From positions 394,765 through 438,695 of the forward strand of contig KN834760.1 in the NCBI GenBank assembly GCA_000827265.1: DNA of 43,931 nt. The letters run 5' to 3'. The stretch is from Collybiopsis luxurians FD-317 M1 (taxonomy: Eukaryota > Basidiomycota > Agaricomycetes > Agaricales > Omphalotaceae). The translations under genes and the position numbers were made by a program. Shown here piece by piece: positions 1 through 11,432 of this stretch (positions within the stretch are counted from its first letter, which is position 1; every line of letters begins with the position of its first letter). Below the pieces are notes generated by a model that worked only from the letters and a program-made list of their open reading frames with translations, was not told the origin of the DNA and made no database searches.

Positions 1-1
1 C

Positions 2-55
2 GTGACCGAATGGATTGATGAAGTCGTGAAGGCTTCGGGAACGTATCAACGATAG
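2..55 (+). CDS. Possible 3' end of a gene running in from the left
   Basis: The first 55 bases hold an open frame of 17 codons ending in TAG. Its composition (acidic and Trp/Val-rich, ending GTYQR) looks like an ordinary protein C-terminus, and the DNA is CpG-rich like the neighbouring genes. The fragment is too short to identify or to exclude chance, so this is only a pointer that a plus-strand gene may end here. Confidence 0.25.
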   Translation: MTEWIDEVVKASGTYQR

Positions 56-1217
56 ACATGCGTAACCTGGATTCTGTACAGCTAACTATGCAAGAATACC
101 CCCCATCGATCTTCTAGAAGACTTTGGTAAACGCAAAACGCGCTTTCCGCCTCGTAAGCGGGATATCCGGGCAAGTTGCGATGCCATGACTCTATGCCAA
201 GTTATGTCTGTGTCCGTCGTTAGCTTATAGAGACAGAGGGAGCTGTAACTTGCTATTCTCAAAGCTGTAGATGGAGCCACCGACGGAATACGCCCGCTGA
301 AGCCAGCAAACTCGACCTGGTGCTTATATGGTTCAACCGACATCGAGCTTAGAGCAGCCCAGTTTCCTTTGAGAAGGATGTGGAGGGAAGATCAAAAATT
401 TTCATGTTTCTTGATTTCCTCCTTTTATGTCTCGCTACTCTGGTCAACAAAACACAAAAAGGCGCAAAAAGAGCTGGTACGCCACACAAGAAAGTGCGCC
501 ACACTGTACCAAATATGGTGTTGTAGGCGTATCGATCAGGTTTCTTTGGTGGCGGTGCTCCATTCCCCACTCTTACCGCCCTTACCAACGGCCTGCTCTC
601 CGTACCACGTTGTTTCAATGTGTCGGAGTGTTCACTGCTCACCTCCGACTCAGTCAAGGATGATCATTCTTGCCAATGCTATTGACAGGGCCGTGCCTTA
701 TTGCAGGATACTTACGTATCGTACGAAAAGGCACGGCTTTCAAATCTCGGGAGGTACAGAAATTGAGGAAGATTCGTAGCGTTGTGGCATCGACATCTAT
801 ATGTCCAACTGAAATACTATAAGATAGCATTTTTCTAGACATCGACGTGGAAGAAAAGGCGGGGACCCGTCACCAACCCGTATCAGTTCTCGTCTGCCAC
901 ACGTGTTATTTTCTGTCTCAACTGAACCAGCGCCATGGTCAGTATTGAAGCCTCATGACGGTCATAAAAAAATGCATCTTTTGGAGCGGTTGACGAGCAC
1001 AATATATAATACATAGTTTAATAATTGAGAAAAGAAACATAGCAATGTGAGCGAAAGCAATTACGAGAGCATATTCGGAAGCACCGGCGGCATAGTACTA
1101 TGTATGTAGCTGTAACTTAGACGTAGGCGAAGGCAGATGCATGTCGCGTCTGCAAACTTCTCATCATACGATAGTATACCGTCCGTCACGGGCTTCCCCA
1201 GAAATGGCAGAGTCATT
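56..1217. other. Intergenic stretch, no supported gene
   Basis: Several open frames of 60-136 codons overlap one another on both strands here. None shows a domain, repeat, signal peptide or splice-consistent extension that I could follow. The stretch probably holds the 3' flank of the left-edge gene and the 3' UTR of the minus-strand gene that ends at 1218. Confidence 0.4.
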
Positions 1218-1882
1218 TCAATGCTTCATTCGTAGCAAATGGTCATTATGATCCTTTAACACCAGCGTATTCGAGTACTACGAAGCAATGGATGCACCCA
1301 GAAGTAATAAGGCCGCAGACTTTAAGCATTGAGGGCGAGAAGCCTACCTGTATGTCCTCTTTCAACCGGCGCAGAGACCGGTACGACGAGGATAAAGTGA
1401 GAGCACGGCTGAGGGAAACATATTTCCTCCACTTGGCAATCTTGTAATCCGCGACGAACCTTTTGTGAGCGACGTGTTGTATCCTACACTTGCATAACTT
1501 GAATCTTATCTCACTCAGTGGATGCAGAAGACTTACCGACGAAGTTGGTCCTTATAATCTTTATACCTTACACATGAGATCAATTAGGGCGATAGAAGAA
1601 ACAATGAAAGCAATCTACTCACAAGCGTTTATGCTGCTCACAGTCGATCATATCAGATAGCCAGTGGGATCGGATATTCTTCTGATAACCCCCGAGCATC
1701 TTTTCGACATCTTTGATAGTGGTATTAAGTTTCCGGGACGACAGACACGAAAACCATACACATCGCAGAATGAGCAGAATGATGAAAACGAGTAAGATCA
1801 TCCATAGGATGGGATTCGAAACTGTTGGAAGGGTATCCTCGGTGAAGACCTGATCCACAAGTTCGCAAAGGGCGCAGGCCAT
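1218..1882 (-). CDS. Small single-pass membrane protein, four exons
   Basis: Not recognised by family. My model has exons 1882-1623, 1566-1537, 1483-1348 and 1277-1218. Each intron (53-70 nt) has GT/AG ends and keeps the frame, giving about 161 aa. A strongly hydrophobic segment at residues 23-47 (ILWMILLVFIILLIL core) follows a short Cys-containing N-terminus. The rest is basic and helical, with many Lys, Arg and Tyr residues, and probably faces the cytosol. If the last intron is not removed, translation continues to TAA at 1246 and gives about 175 aa. The length fits a small tail- or signal-anchored membrane protein. No function can be assigned. The agreement of three successive splice junctions is the main support that this is a gene. 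Confidence 0.62.
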
Positions 1883-2777
1883 GAGTATTCAGGTATCGAA
1901 CGGCGGGGAATAGGAACTCATTGACAGAAAACTTTTATACGATTATCTGCTGTTCCTTGTCACTGATCAGCGCCAAATCTAGAAGAGGGCAAAGAAAGTC
2001 GCTGACCCACGTTCCCCCAGTTCGGAAGGAAAGCTGTCAAGGACGCATAGCGTCCAAGGTGAGACTGTTGGAACTTCTGCAAATCATTGGTTTAGAGGAA
2101 CGCGGTTTTGGAGGCATCTTTTTGACGGTATCTTTTTATAACAGCGGCATCTTCCTTAGCGGTATCTTTCGCGCATGCAGTGCCTAATTCTCCAATGTGG
2201 CGCACTACCTCAGCATGATAGAGAAGCCAGATAGATGAAGGCTAGAGCGATTGACAGACTAATCAGACGGCTACACCCTCGTCATCCTAAAAATACAGAG
2301 ACAGAAATCCGAATATGTTACAGCTCTTCATAAGACCGGAATGACCTAAGCACTAAGCAAGATATAACTGGACAACCGATGTGGATTTCCGTTCGAGTGG
2401 GGGGTTCGGGCCGACTTGCCGAAGCTAAATACACATGTCACTAGATTTCAGCTTTATGCGTCCATGTTCATCTGTGTTTAGCTCACTCGAGGTGGGCTCT
2501 GCCCACTTCCCCGTACCAAGATTAACTCAACACATACGGTACGGAAAACCGCGACATGTATAGAGCTAAGGTGTATATGGTTATGTTACAGTGCTGCATG
2601 AAATAGCAATGACCAAATCAAGATGTCTATGAGATATAGATAATATGATAACGAACCGAGACAAGAATGAAATAATAAGTAGTATGTAGCGTCTACTCAA
2701 GTAAGAAAGCAACTCACGAACCTAAAAATCCACGTATATATGAATTTTCCATTTTCCTAGAGTATGCATCAACTTCC
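1883..2777. other. Intergenic stretch, no supported gene
   Basis: This lies between the start of the small membrane protein gene and the stop of the TB2/DP1 gene, both on the minus strand. It should hold the promoter of the former and the 3' UTR of the latter. An 88-codon open frame at 1921-2187 (+) has no recognisable content and no splice support. Confidence 0.4.
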
Positions 2778-5302
2778 TCAAACCTCCTTCCTTTTCGTCC
2801 TTGCCCTCGCCACAAGTAGCGGATAATCATCATCAGGTTCTGGCCCAGACCCGACAGCGTCCGAAGCAGCAGCACCCTCATCATCATCCGATACTTGGAC
2901 ATTCATTTTACCGTCCCTGGCACTGGCACGGGTGGATGACAACCCAGCAGTAGACCTCGTCGTCCTCAGAGTTGACATCGAGCCTTTTGAGCGTAATGGA
3001 TCCACGGACATGGACATCGTCGTACCCGTACCCGTACCTGTAGACTTGCTCGTAACATCGAACCGTTTCCTAGAGGGCACAGTGGATGTAGACTTTGACG
3101 TAGGAGCCTTCCCCTTCCCCTTAACCGTGGAAGCAGCAGCCGCACTAGACTTGGTAGAACTTGACTTCTCCGCATCCGACGTCAAACCCGACACCGGTTG
3201 TCGTCGAGATCGAGTGGAGGTACGAGTGCGAGTTGCAAGTGCAGCACCAGCACCAGCACCAGCACCGGCAGCTTTAGCCTTCCCATTGTCCAGCGTGGAC
3301 GCAGCAGGCGGCCTACGTCGAGACGATACTCGGCTACCGCTGCCCAACCCGACTGAATCAGATTCGGACGCGGTAGACGGTCCGCCTTTGCTAGAGGCTG
3401 TGGAAATGACTTTACGTCTTTTTCGGGTTCCGCTAAGTAGCACCTCCTCAGCTCGTACCTCGCCTTCGTCTCCTCCTCCTCCTCCTCCCATACTCGACGT
3501 CGACTCAGCCATACGACCGGCAGACCGTAAGGACCGTGTTTGTTTCGTGACTGCCAGAGAAAGAGCCGGATGCTCCTCAGACTCTTCTTGCTCCACATCC
3601 GAAACCTCCGAGGTAGAGAGCGAGGAAGACGTAGACTCCTCTGAAGACAGTCGCTGTAGACTCGAACCAGCTGCGTCCGCCTTTTCCTTCCCCTTCGGAG
3701 TGATCTGCTCAAAAGGGAAACTGTGACTATGTGATCGTTTCTGACCTCGTCCTTCAGGTGAAGTGAAGCGCAGTGGCAGGGAATGGTGAACTCCTGGCGC
3801 ACTTCCAAGAGAAGAATCACTGGTAACATCGTCGTTTTCCCCACCGGACAAGGGAACTAGGAAGGTGGTGACGGGAGCAGCGGCTGATCCTATGTTGGGA
3901 TGCGGCAATGACATGGAAGCATCATCCCCTGAGGAAATGGACACAGACTCTGAGTCAATCGAAGACGGTGAACTATCTTGGGAGTTGCCAGAGGCCACCG
4001 GAGCAGGTCCTGATCCTGATAAGCGTTTCTTTCCCTCGTTTTCTTTTTCGATTTCATTGAAAACCGACCTCGCGCTAGCACGCAGGCGGATCGTCGATCG
4101 TGAAGCAGTCGTAGACGAAGGCCTCAATGAAAGAGGCACGCGAGGAGTTTGGAGTGTCATGTTAAAGGAATCTTCGTCCGAGTCATCCTGGTCTGAATTG
4201 TACTGTCGATTACTATCGTCAACTTCTGAATCCACCTCCATTTCATCTGCCTCTTCTTCGGCGCCACTACTACGACTACTTGCGCTATCGTCTCGGCGAA
4301 TGTCCGCCAAGACGGGTATTTGATTTTCGGCCCCTCTCTCACTTTCGTCGCTCAAGCCGTCATGGTATCCGAGGCCGGGGTGTAATGGCACTCGGGGCGG
4401 CAAGAGCGACCTATGAAAATCCTGCCGGGGTTCATCAGGATTTTCTTCGTCTTCTTCTGCAACAGGCGGGACCCAGATTGTATAACCTCCAGCGGCGGGA
4501 CCTGGATCGTACCCTACGTGACCTGGAGCAGGACGTGGGTTAGGTAGACGTGATGAGTTGACGAGCGGTGTTGGGGGATATGCAGAAGGAATATTAGGAT
4601 ACTTTCGCCATTCCATGTCCGCAGCTGGGTCTGTGGGATAAAAAGAAGAAACGTGACCATTGGACGAATAGGTTGCAAACGGCGAAGGTGTACGTCGCTC
4701 TTCGGGTATTGGAGCTTCTGAGTATGGAGGAGGGACATCGTCTTGGAATCTCTTGAATCCAAAAAACGCTACCAATGGGAATGAGACGATCGTAACCAGT
4801 ATATCTCCGACTAAACGGAATATTTCGAGTGAACTGTCAATAGACTTGGTGTAAGGACGAAGGAAAGGTCTTAGCAAATGAAGGAATATCGGCTCCGCTC
4901 CCTAAATGAAACATAAACTGCGAACCGCGAACAACTTACGACCGACTTACTCGTGCTCGCGTGAATATCAAAAATAGTATGACAAGAGCCTTGAACTCGC
5001 TGTAAAAAGGTATAAACAGCGAAATTATCGGCTCAACATGCCGTTCGTATATCGAAAAACAACACTAAATTTAAAGCAAATTAGTCCACATTTGACACAA
5101 GAAACTAACCAAAATTTACCCAAACAATCCAGACGGCCAGACATCCTTTCAAATCGCGCTTCCTCTGAGTCACACTCCGCACAGTGGGTGGTTCAGCCTT
5201 GCCATTTCGAACTCGAAAAGGCGGTGGTTTGAGGGTTTTGTAAGTGTCCCAAACGTTGAGAAACAGCATGAACATGCGCAAAATTGGCACGAACAGCGCC
5301 AT
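2778..5302 (-). CDS. TB2/DP1/HVA22 (REEP/Yop1-type) membrane-shaping protein with a long disordered tail
   Basis: Exons are 5302-5120, 5064-4951 and 4901-2778, with introns of 55 and 49 nt, all phase 0; the product is 806 aa. Residues about 1-110 carry the TB2/DP1/HVA22 signature: hydrophobic hairpins, the KGCLAVWIVW segment, LFIPFYSEFKALVILFLI, then ARGAEPI and LRPFLRPYT. This family inserts wedge-like hairpins in the ER membrane and stabilises curved tubules. A further hydrophobic stretch lies near 127-148 and is followed by a PPPY motif (about 156-159). From about 160 to the end the protein is low complexity: Ser-rich, acidic patches, an RKRRK cluster, and Gly and Ala-Gly runs. Typical Yop1/REEP proteins are under about 250 aa, so the tail of more than 600 residues is the odd part. 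The domain call is strong; the role of the tail is unknown. Confidence 0.88.
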
Positions 5303-5888
5303 TTTGAGCTGTTAGTAGATGGTATGGTCCTTTGAGTTCAGCAGGGGGAAAGAATCATAATATAGCAAGTGAAATGAAAACCCTGGGCCAATAGTCGTCG
5401 TGGTCGAGAAGAACACGCCTTGGTCGTGCGTGATCGAAATGACGGGCGGCCTTTTCACGGGCCGCTTTCTTAGCCTTTCTGGGCGCTTGTGGGTCCCAAG
5501 GCTTGACCCCGAACCTTCAAGTATATCCAGCAGCGAATGTACTGGAATCTCAGGTATGATCTATAATTCTCTGTGTTACTCATCCATCTACATCCATGCT
5601 ATTAACTTTTAGTAAAACTTTGTAAACTCTACTCGTTTCCGCAGAAAATTTGCAAACAACCTAACGTGGCGCAACTCAAACAATAAATAGGTTTGGCATC
5701 CGATTAGAACAATGCTAATTAAGTCAATGTTTACCTTTTACAGCTCTAAGCCTTGTTATCTATGTTCGAAATTACTCAACTATAAAAGTGGCTCGTTAAT
5801 TTTTCAAGGTATTGGCCACCTTTGACTGTTAACTACCCCTCCCTTTTGCGCTGAGCGCACTGTCCTTCTCTAGCTCATCCTTCTAAAC
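5303..5888. other. Divergent intergenic region
   Basis: This 586-bp spacer separates the minus-strand TB2/DP1 gene from the plus-strand gene at 5889, so it should contain both promoters. The right half has a TATA-like box at 5781-5788. I see no further gene; a 70-codon frame at 5400-5612 has no support. Confidence 0.45.
5781..5788 (+). promoter_or_regulatory. TATA-like box of the 5889 gene
   Basis: TATAAAAG lies 101 bases upstream of the ATG at 5889, with a pyrimidine-rich stretch between them. That spacing is usual for fungal core promoters. Confidence 0.42.
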
Positions 5889-6551
5889 ATGTTCTCTACC
5901 TCTGCTTCTATGGAACTTGATCACTATTACACCCAACGAGACCCCATTTCTAATCCCGGACAGGTCTTCTCTGCTCCCTCTACTCCTAGCCGCGCCCCCG
6001 GTCTAGGTAGGATCCGCATTCCAGCCCGCCGCAACAACCCCGAACTTCATCGTGAAATCTTCGGCTCGGACGATGAATACGAGGATGGGCAGATCGATGA
6101 TAAAACACAGCGTTTCCTCGACTCCCTTGATCTTAGTCATCACTCTATGACTATTCCCATCCCGGGACCAAGGAAGATCGCCGGGACCAAGCGGGTCGTC
6201 TCTGCACAGACTGCGAAACGTATGAGGGAGCAGGCAGGTTGGAAGGTTGGGGCAGAAGCACTGAACGCCACAAGTTTCTACGTTAATCCCGTTCCACCAT
6301 CGTCGCCACTGGTATTCCAAAGCATCACCGCCACCCCTCACTTGAGCGAAAGAAGCTTCGAGGAGCTGCGTGCGGAATGCTACGGTCAGTCCTATATCGC
6401 CACTGGTGCCCCTCCCCCTCCCTCGGTCCCTCCGTCCGTGGATATGTCTGGTATCTGGCAGCAGGCCCACTGCATCCCACCTACCTTTCAGCCAAGCGTT
6501 GTTCCCGACCCGCTCGGCCAGATGACAGATGCGGAGATGTTTGATGTCTAG
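5889..6551 (+). CDS. Hypothetical protein, 220 aa, intronless
   Basis: A single uninterrupted frame runs from ATG 5889 to TAG. The DNA is CpG-rich with coding-like third positions. A TATA-like box sits about 100 bases upstream and a pyrimidine-rich leader precedes the start. The product is soluble: no signal peptide or membrane segment. It has a basic Pro/Arg region (about residues 35-55), an acidic stretch (SDDEYEDGQIDD, about 59-70), a middle segment of mixed composition, and a proline run near 175-183. It looks largely disordered and possibly nuclear, but no domain is recognised and no function is claimed. The compact organisation resembles the 14391 gene (TATA box about 110 bases upstream, Pro-rich motif), but I see no clear sequence homology between the two. 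Confidence 0.6.
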   Translation: MFSTSASMELDHYYTQRDPISNPGQVFSAPSTPSRAPGLGRIRIPARRNNPELHREIFGSDDEYEDGQIDDKTQRFLDSLDLSHHSMTIPIPGPRKIAGTKRVVSAQTAKRMREQAGWKVGAEALNATSFYVNPVPPSSPLVFQSITATPHLSERSFEELRAECYGQSYIATGAPPPPSVPPSVDMSGIWQQAHCIPPTFQPSVVPDPLGQMTDAEMFDV

Positions 6552-7027
6552 ACATCGATGTTTCTCTCCTTACCGCTACATACTTTACTGTCTTTTCCGC
6601 ATTGAACTTGTATTACTTTCTATCATCATGGACTTCAGCATCTGCGCTCACATCTGTCTGTATCTTACGCATCTGATTCGTTCTTCATGTAGCCATACCA
6701 CATCATTTAACCGCCCAGTCGTTGATAGACAATAAATGTCATTCATTTCCACTTCATGATCCTGCCTGAGCGTCAGCGAGTGACGTCGAACATGACGCAT
6801 TATGTTGTATTTTAGAGGTTTGACAGCGAGAGCGTTCACTGTTCAGCGCATAGATAGATAGATAATACACAACGGGGTCCGCATATACCTAAAAAGAATG
6901 TACACCCCCAAAACCTTGGAGGGCTACCCCATAATTGTGACCTAATTCTAAAAAAGAAACTACTTGAAATCCAAACTCCCCCAGACGAAAAGAAAACACC
7001 CCTCAATCTCGAAGCTCAAAGTGCTCG
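6552..7027. other. Convergent 3' flanks, no gene
   Basis: This lies between the stop of the plus-strand 5889 gene and the stop of the minus-strand gene ending at 7028. It should hold the 3' UTRs of both. It contains an AATAAA-like sequence at about 6731 and a short GATA/TAGA run near 6850. Confidence 0.45.
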
Positions 7028-9091
7028 TCATACCATACGCGAAGCAGGCCCCGATATCTGTTCACCATACGCAGGCGGTAAACTCGGTGTACCCATCATA
7101 CTCTCCGGCACCGGACCCGCATCTGTATGTCTCATCGGAGGAGGAGACGTCGATAGTGGGATACTCTGATCCGATGTTGGCTCAGACGCCTCCGACTGGG
7201 TGTAATACCTCAAAACCGAACTATTAGTGGTATAAGGCTGTTCACCTCGTCTCACAGGAATCAGCCGCGACTGGGACTGCGGTCCAGATCCAACTTCGGA
7301 CGGGGGGTCCGAGCTCGAAGTGGGACTGGAAGGACCTGGAAGGGATCCACTACCATCTACTGAGGTTGACCAAGACGGTTGATTTCGCATGTGTTCTCGG
7401 GCGAGTTTATCACCTACATAGCGTGGTACGAAGGGCATCGAGGTTCCCGGAGGATCTACGGGATGAGTAAAAAAACATATACACAGGTCAGTTAAGGTTT
7501 GTTGCGGGACAGGAAAAACGACAAGCGTATGAGTAATCACCTGCGAATGGAGAAGACGCTTCTGAAACCTCTCGCATAGCTCTGTCACTCCCTGACAGTC
7601 CTCCATCTGATCCCACATCTGTACCACCACCGGATCTTCTTCTCCGTCTACAACAGAAGAACCACAGCATTATCAAGGCTGTTGCGGCCGCGGTCGCTGC
7701 TCCTACAGCGATACCACTTACAGCACCACTGCTAAGATGCTGCGAGGAGTTGCTGGCTAGATTTTGGTTGGAGCCTTGAAGATTCGTGCCGTTCCCGGAT
7801 GACGAGGTGGAGGTGGCCGAACTTGAACTCTCATCTGCTGTGAGGGACGAAGGGAATGGAATCCCATCGTTGGCAGCAGTAGCGGATGAGGAGCTTGATT
7901 GGGCTGGTGATGCAGCATTGGAACTAGAAGAACTTGACGAGGTGGAACTCCCCGAGTTGGACGAGGAGGACGGGTTATTAACGGTTGTTGTGGGGGGATT
8001 ATTACTAGATGACGAACTGCTTGAGGAGGAAGACGAAGGTGAGGAAGACGAAGAAGAGGTGGTGGTAGTGCCCTCGACAGATGTGCAATGCGTAAATGCA
8101 TTGCCATTGTTGGCAGCTACATCTTTGCTGATAGTGTCCTCGGAATAGACACTATCATAACAGGTTAGTATGGGCGGCCACCCTCCTGGTACACTCGAAC
8201 ACCTACTAGTACCTGGAAAACACAGCTCGTTTACCAACAAAATACTAGGAACGTAGAGAATGAACTTACCAATCTCCAGTACTCCAGTAAAGGCGACTAT
8301 ACAAATCGTCTATTATCTTAATGCCCTTGTTGCATACAGCTGTATCGATTTCGCTCGGTAGACTAGGACAAAAAGAGGAGTCAGAGAACTCTCATAAAAG
8401 TGTCAGCTACACTTACGATTGATTAGTGACAGGGGAGCACGTTTGAGACGAACCAGATCCCTGTAAGTAAAGCTGATACGCGCCCTTGCCTAGTAGAACG
8501 GCGTAAGTACATACTTTAAAACGAATAAGCTAAGGCACGCAGAAAGCTCACCAGCATCATAACCGATGCCTTGTGATCCTGTTCCCTTTTGGCAACTTTG
8601 AACACGTTTCAGGGCTGTAGAAATGGGACAACGAGAAAGAACTGACTTGAGACACAGCATACTCAACCCAAAGGCTACCGAATTGCAACAACAGTCCGCT
8701 GCGAGGAAGATTCCTCTAAGTCGAGGCCTAGAGTTAATGTAGCGTTCAACGTACCAACTTGATCGTTACATGCATCCGGAGGGGTATTGGGGTTCATAAC
8801 GCCAACTTGGACTAGAGACGTATGAGAAGGTTGACACAAAAATTGCAGACGAAATCGTACAAGATGGGTTGCATATTTGACGCAGTTTCTGGTATGTCGT
8901 ACCTTCACGAAGGCGAATACAAGTAGTGAGTCAGATTTAAGCGAGAAAATGAACCTGGAGCACTCACAAGGTGTCTCTCCCACTAAATTGGTGTACCAGT
9001 CGAGCCCCGTGCCAGAGCATGCTAAATTGTCGGCATTCGAAAATGTAATAAGGATCGAAAATAAAAGGTTGAGAAGAAGGAGGGTGCGCAT
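7028..9091 (-). CDS. Single-pass surface protein, Cys-rich ectodomain and Ser-rich stalk (paralogue 1)
   Basis: Nine exons: 9091-8968, 8902-8861, 8811-8755, 8698-8647, 8595-8552, 8489-8417, 8362-8270, 8202-7541 and 7455-7028. All junctions are GT/AG and in frame, giving 524 aa. Residues 1-20 are a signal peptide. The ectodomain has a WYTNLVGETPC motif, a TYQKLRQICNPS segment, a DQVADCCCN cluster and LSMLCLNCQ. A Ser/Thr/Asn-rich stalk covers about 206-320, a membrane segment about 322-346 ends in CCRRRRR, and a cytosolic tail of about 178 residues ends near a PPAYGE motif. I recognise the layout as an uncharacterised Agaricomycete family: extracellular domain, probably O-glycosylated stalk, one membrane pass. 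A sensor or wall-contact role is only inference. It is the first of three tandem paralogues on this strand. Confidence 0.85.
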
Positions 9092-9584
9092 GAAAAGAAT
9101 GGAATGGGTGCTGAGGAAAGAGATGGTTGTATAGCGTCGGATACCAGAAGCCGTTCGTCGGATATCACCATCTGTTCCTTGATTGATTTCACTGTTTGCG
9201 CCAACTGAAACTGATTGTCGCTATTCGCCACTGACCCGGCATCTAGAAGCTGGGCGTCCCAAGAAGGCAGTGTATGTAACAGTATAAGGACTGCAGAGAG
9301 TCGTCGATCTACAGAATATGAGTCGATAGATTAGACAGAATCGCGGAAGCTCGTTACCAGTTATTTTTCCGTTTGCAAAACCACTAAAACCTTAGCGATG
9401 AAGCAAAAATGACGGGAAGTCAGAGTTTGCCAGTCTGGTGCGGCAAGAGGAGTCAGAGACCATTAGTGGCTATACAACTGGGGTAGATCCGATTTGGCGA
9501 GAAGATATGTATCAAGAAGCGCGAGATGACTGTGGTAGTATACATCGTACAAAAAATAAATTAGCAATACCAGGAGTCTGGCAA

Positions 9585-11055
9585 TTATTGCCAGTCAGAG
9601 GTGTCGGTATAAAGACGTCCTTTTCCATACAGTAAGCTATCACGCTGGAACTTCAAGTCTGTCTTCAAGTCAGTTGCCGCTTCGAATGGTGGAAGAGAAG
9701 CTGATACAGGTGGAACATCTTAAGAATTAGCGTAGAATCTCATGAACCCGATAACTCTTACCTGGCCTAGTAGATCCTCGAGGTGACTCTTTAAATGGTT
9801 CAGGACGTGTCATCTCTTTGTAATCGATTTGCCTTCTTTTCCTTAAACAAAGCCAGTAGAGTAATAATATACCTCCTGCAGCTGTAGCGCAAGCACCTAA
9901 AACAGCACCGGCGATCGCGCCAGGAGAAACGCCAGAATTGCCAGACAATTTTTGGGAAGGTGCACTGTCTGCAGGTTGATCATTGGTAGCAGATGAAGAG
10001 CTACTGGTGGGAATTACAGCAGAGAAGGAAGGACTGCTATTGCTGGTACTGCTATTGCTCGTCGACGGGCACTGAGTAAACAAGTTCCCGGACCCGTAGG
10101 TTGATATGTCACTGTTGATAAGTTCCTTCGATCTTGTACTGCCGCGGGAGAGTAAGCAAAGGGATGAAAAGAGCACATTCCATTAGACCCACTAGTTCCT
10201 ACGAAATGGAAGTTATGAGTCGCATATAGAAGATCAGAAAGAAAGGGGACATACCATGAACCGTCTTTCCACCATAACTTCACGTACAGCTCATTAGGGA
10301 TTCTGAGGTTAGTGTTGCAGACTGATGCTTGAGTTTCCGACGAAAGGCTAGTGAAAATTTCTCATTTCCATCTTATCACGGTGGACAAGTGTTACCTTGG
10401 ATTTGTTACGGGTAAGCATGTGGCATTTGTGCTAGAACTGTTCCCTAAATATCTTTGGAATGTACCCTGGCCTAGAAATGAAATCACTCGAGTGAGAAGC
10501 CATTGTGTCTTGACAGAAGTGACTTCACCAGCATTGATTCCCACTGAGTCACTTGTATTCGACTGACAACTGAATCGTTGGTTAAGCGGGAACCCTTAAG
10601 ACATCGGCAACGAGAGAGCACGAACTTGAGACATAGCATGCTTAATCCAAATGCCACCCAGTTGCAGCAACACCCGGCTGGAGCGCAAGAGTGAGAGCAG
10701 AATCAAATTTCAAGGTAACTTTCAAACCTGCCACATCGTCGCACTGATCGGGCGGTAATGAAGTGTTTAAAATCCCGACTTTGACTAGGAGGAGTTCAAT
10801 GCACCATCTCCTACGATACATCAACGTGTTTAAACCTACACTCGGGATTGCAGATTTGCCTAAGCTTCTCGTAAGTTTGACCTGCATAAACATTGTTGGC
10901 ATTCAAGAAAGAATTAAGAGTAAGATTTTCGGACACGGGGTTTCTCCAGTAGCACTCGTGTACCAGTCTAGTTCATCGTTTACACAATCGTTGTCTCCTC
11001 TAGAGCGAACAGCAAGGGCAAAGATAAGCAGTATTAAGAGTAAGGAGAGCGCCAT
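9585..11055 (-). CDS. Single-pass surface protein, Cys-rich ectodomain (paralogue 2)
   Basis: Nine exons: 11055-10935, 10881-10840, 10784-10728, 10677-10626, 10569-10529, 10471-10396, 10347-10255, 10138-9762 and 9718-9585; 330 aa. Exons 2, 3, 4 and 7 have exactly the same lengths as in the paralogue at 7028-9091 (42, 57, 52 and 93 nt), and the phases match. The product has a signal peptide (about 1-20), WYTSATGETPC, TYEKLRQICNPE, a GCCCN cluster and LSMLCLNCQ. A short Ser-rich stalk, a membrane segment at about 234-258 followed by RKRRQ, and a 70-residue tail follow. Differences: a much shorter stalk and tail, intron 7 is 116 nt, and the first donor reads GTCCGA, which is unusual. The tail lacks the PPAYGE motif. 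Function is unknown; the odd donor leaves some doubt that it is fully expressed. Confidence 0.8.
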
Positions 11056-11432
11056 GCAAGGGGATCAGTATGAATCGCAGGCTTAATAAAATGTAGGGTG
11101 GCAATAATAAATGATCAGTGTCACTGTAAAGGCATGATCCTGCTGAGGTACCAACGTCGAAGAGAGAAGATCAGCCGGCGCTCCCTTCTTCAAACCGTGA
11201 ATGTGGACTTATTCAGCTCTTTCAATCACTCATCACTCAAAAATTGACAGTTACAGCTCTGTTACCATGACCGCCACCTTCGGCTAAGTCAAGTCGCCGT
11301 ATATACTACTAGTGCCCTTTACCAACTACAACGCGCACTTGACCGAGTTCTTCATGGTTTTGTCTAAAAGTGAACGTAAAATAGTTTAAAATATCCACAA
11401 TCTCTACCTCGCCCGCGAAAAAATCACTTGTC

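Noticed and set aside
369..779. A 136-codon plus-strand frame near the left edge
   Set aside because: No motif, overlaps a minus-strand frame of similar quality, and no splice-consistent extension was found.
2932..3726. A 264-codon plus-strand frame opposite the TB2/DP1 gene tail
   Set aside because: It mirrors the low-complexity Ser/Asp/Ala codons of the minus-strand gene and has no domain of its own; it is an antisense shadow.
7786..8148. A 120-codon very acidic plus-strand frame
   Set aside because: It is the complement of the Ser-rich stalk of the minus-strand surface protein (Ser codons read as Glu/Asp on the other strand).
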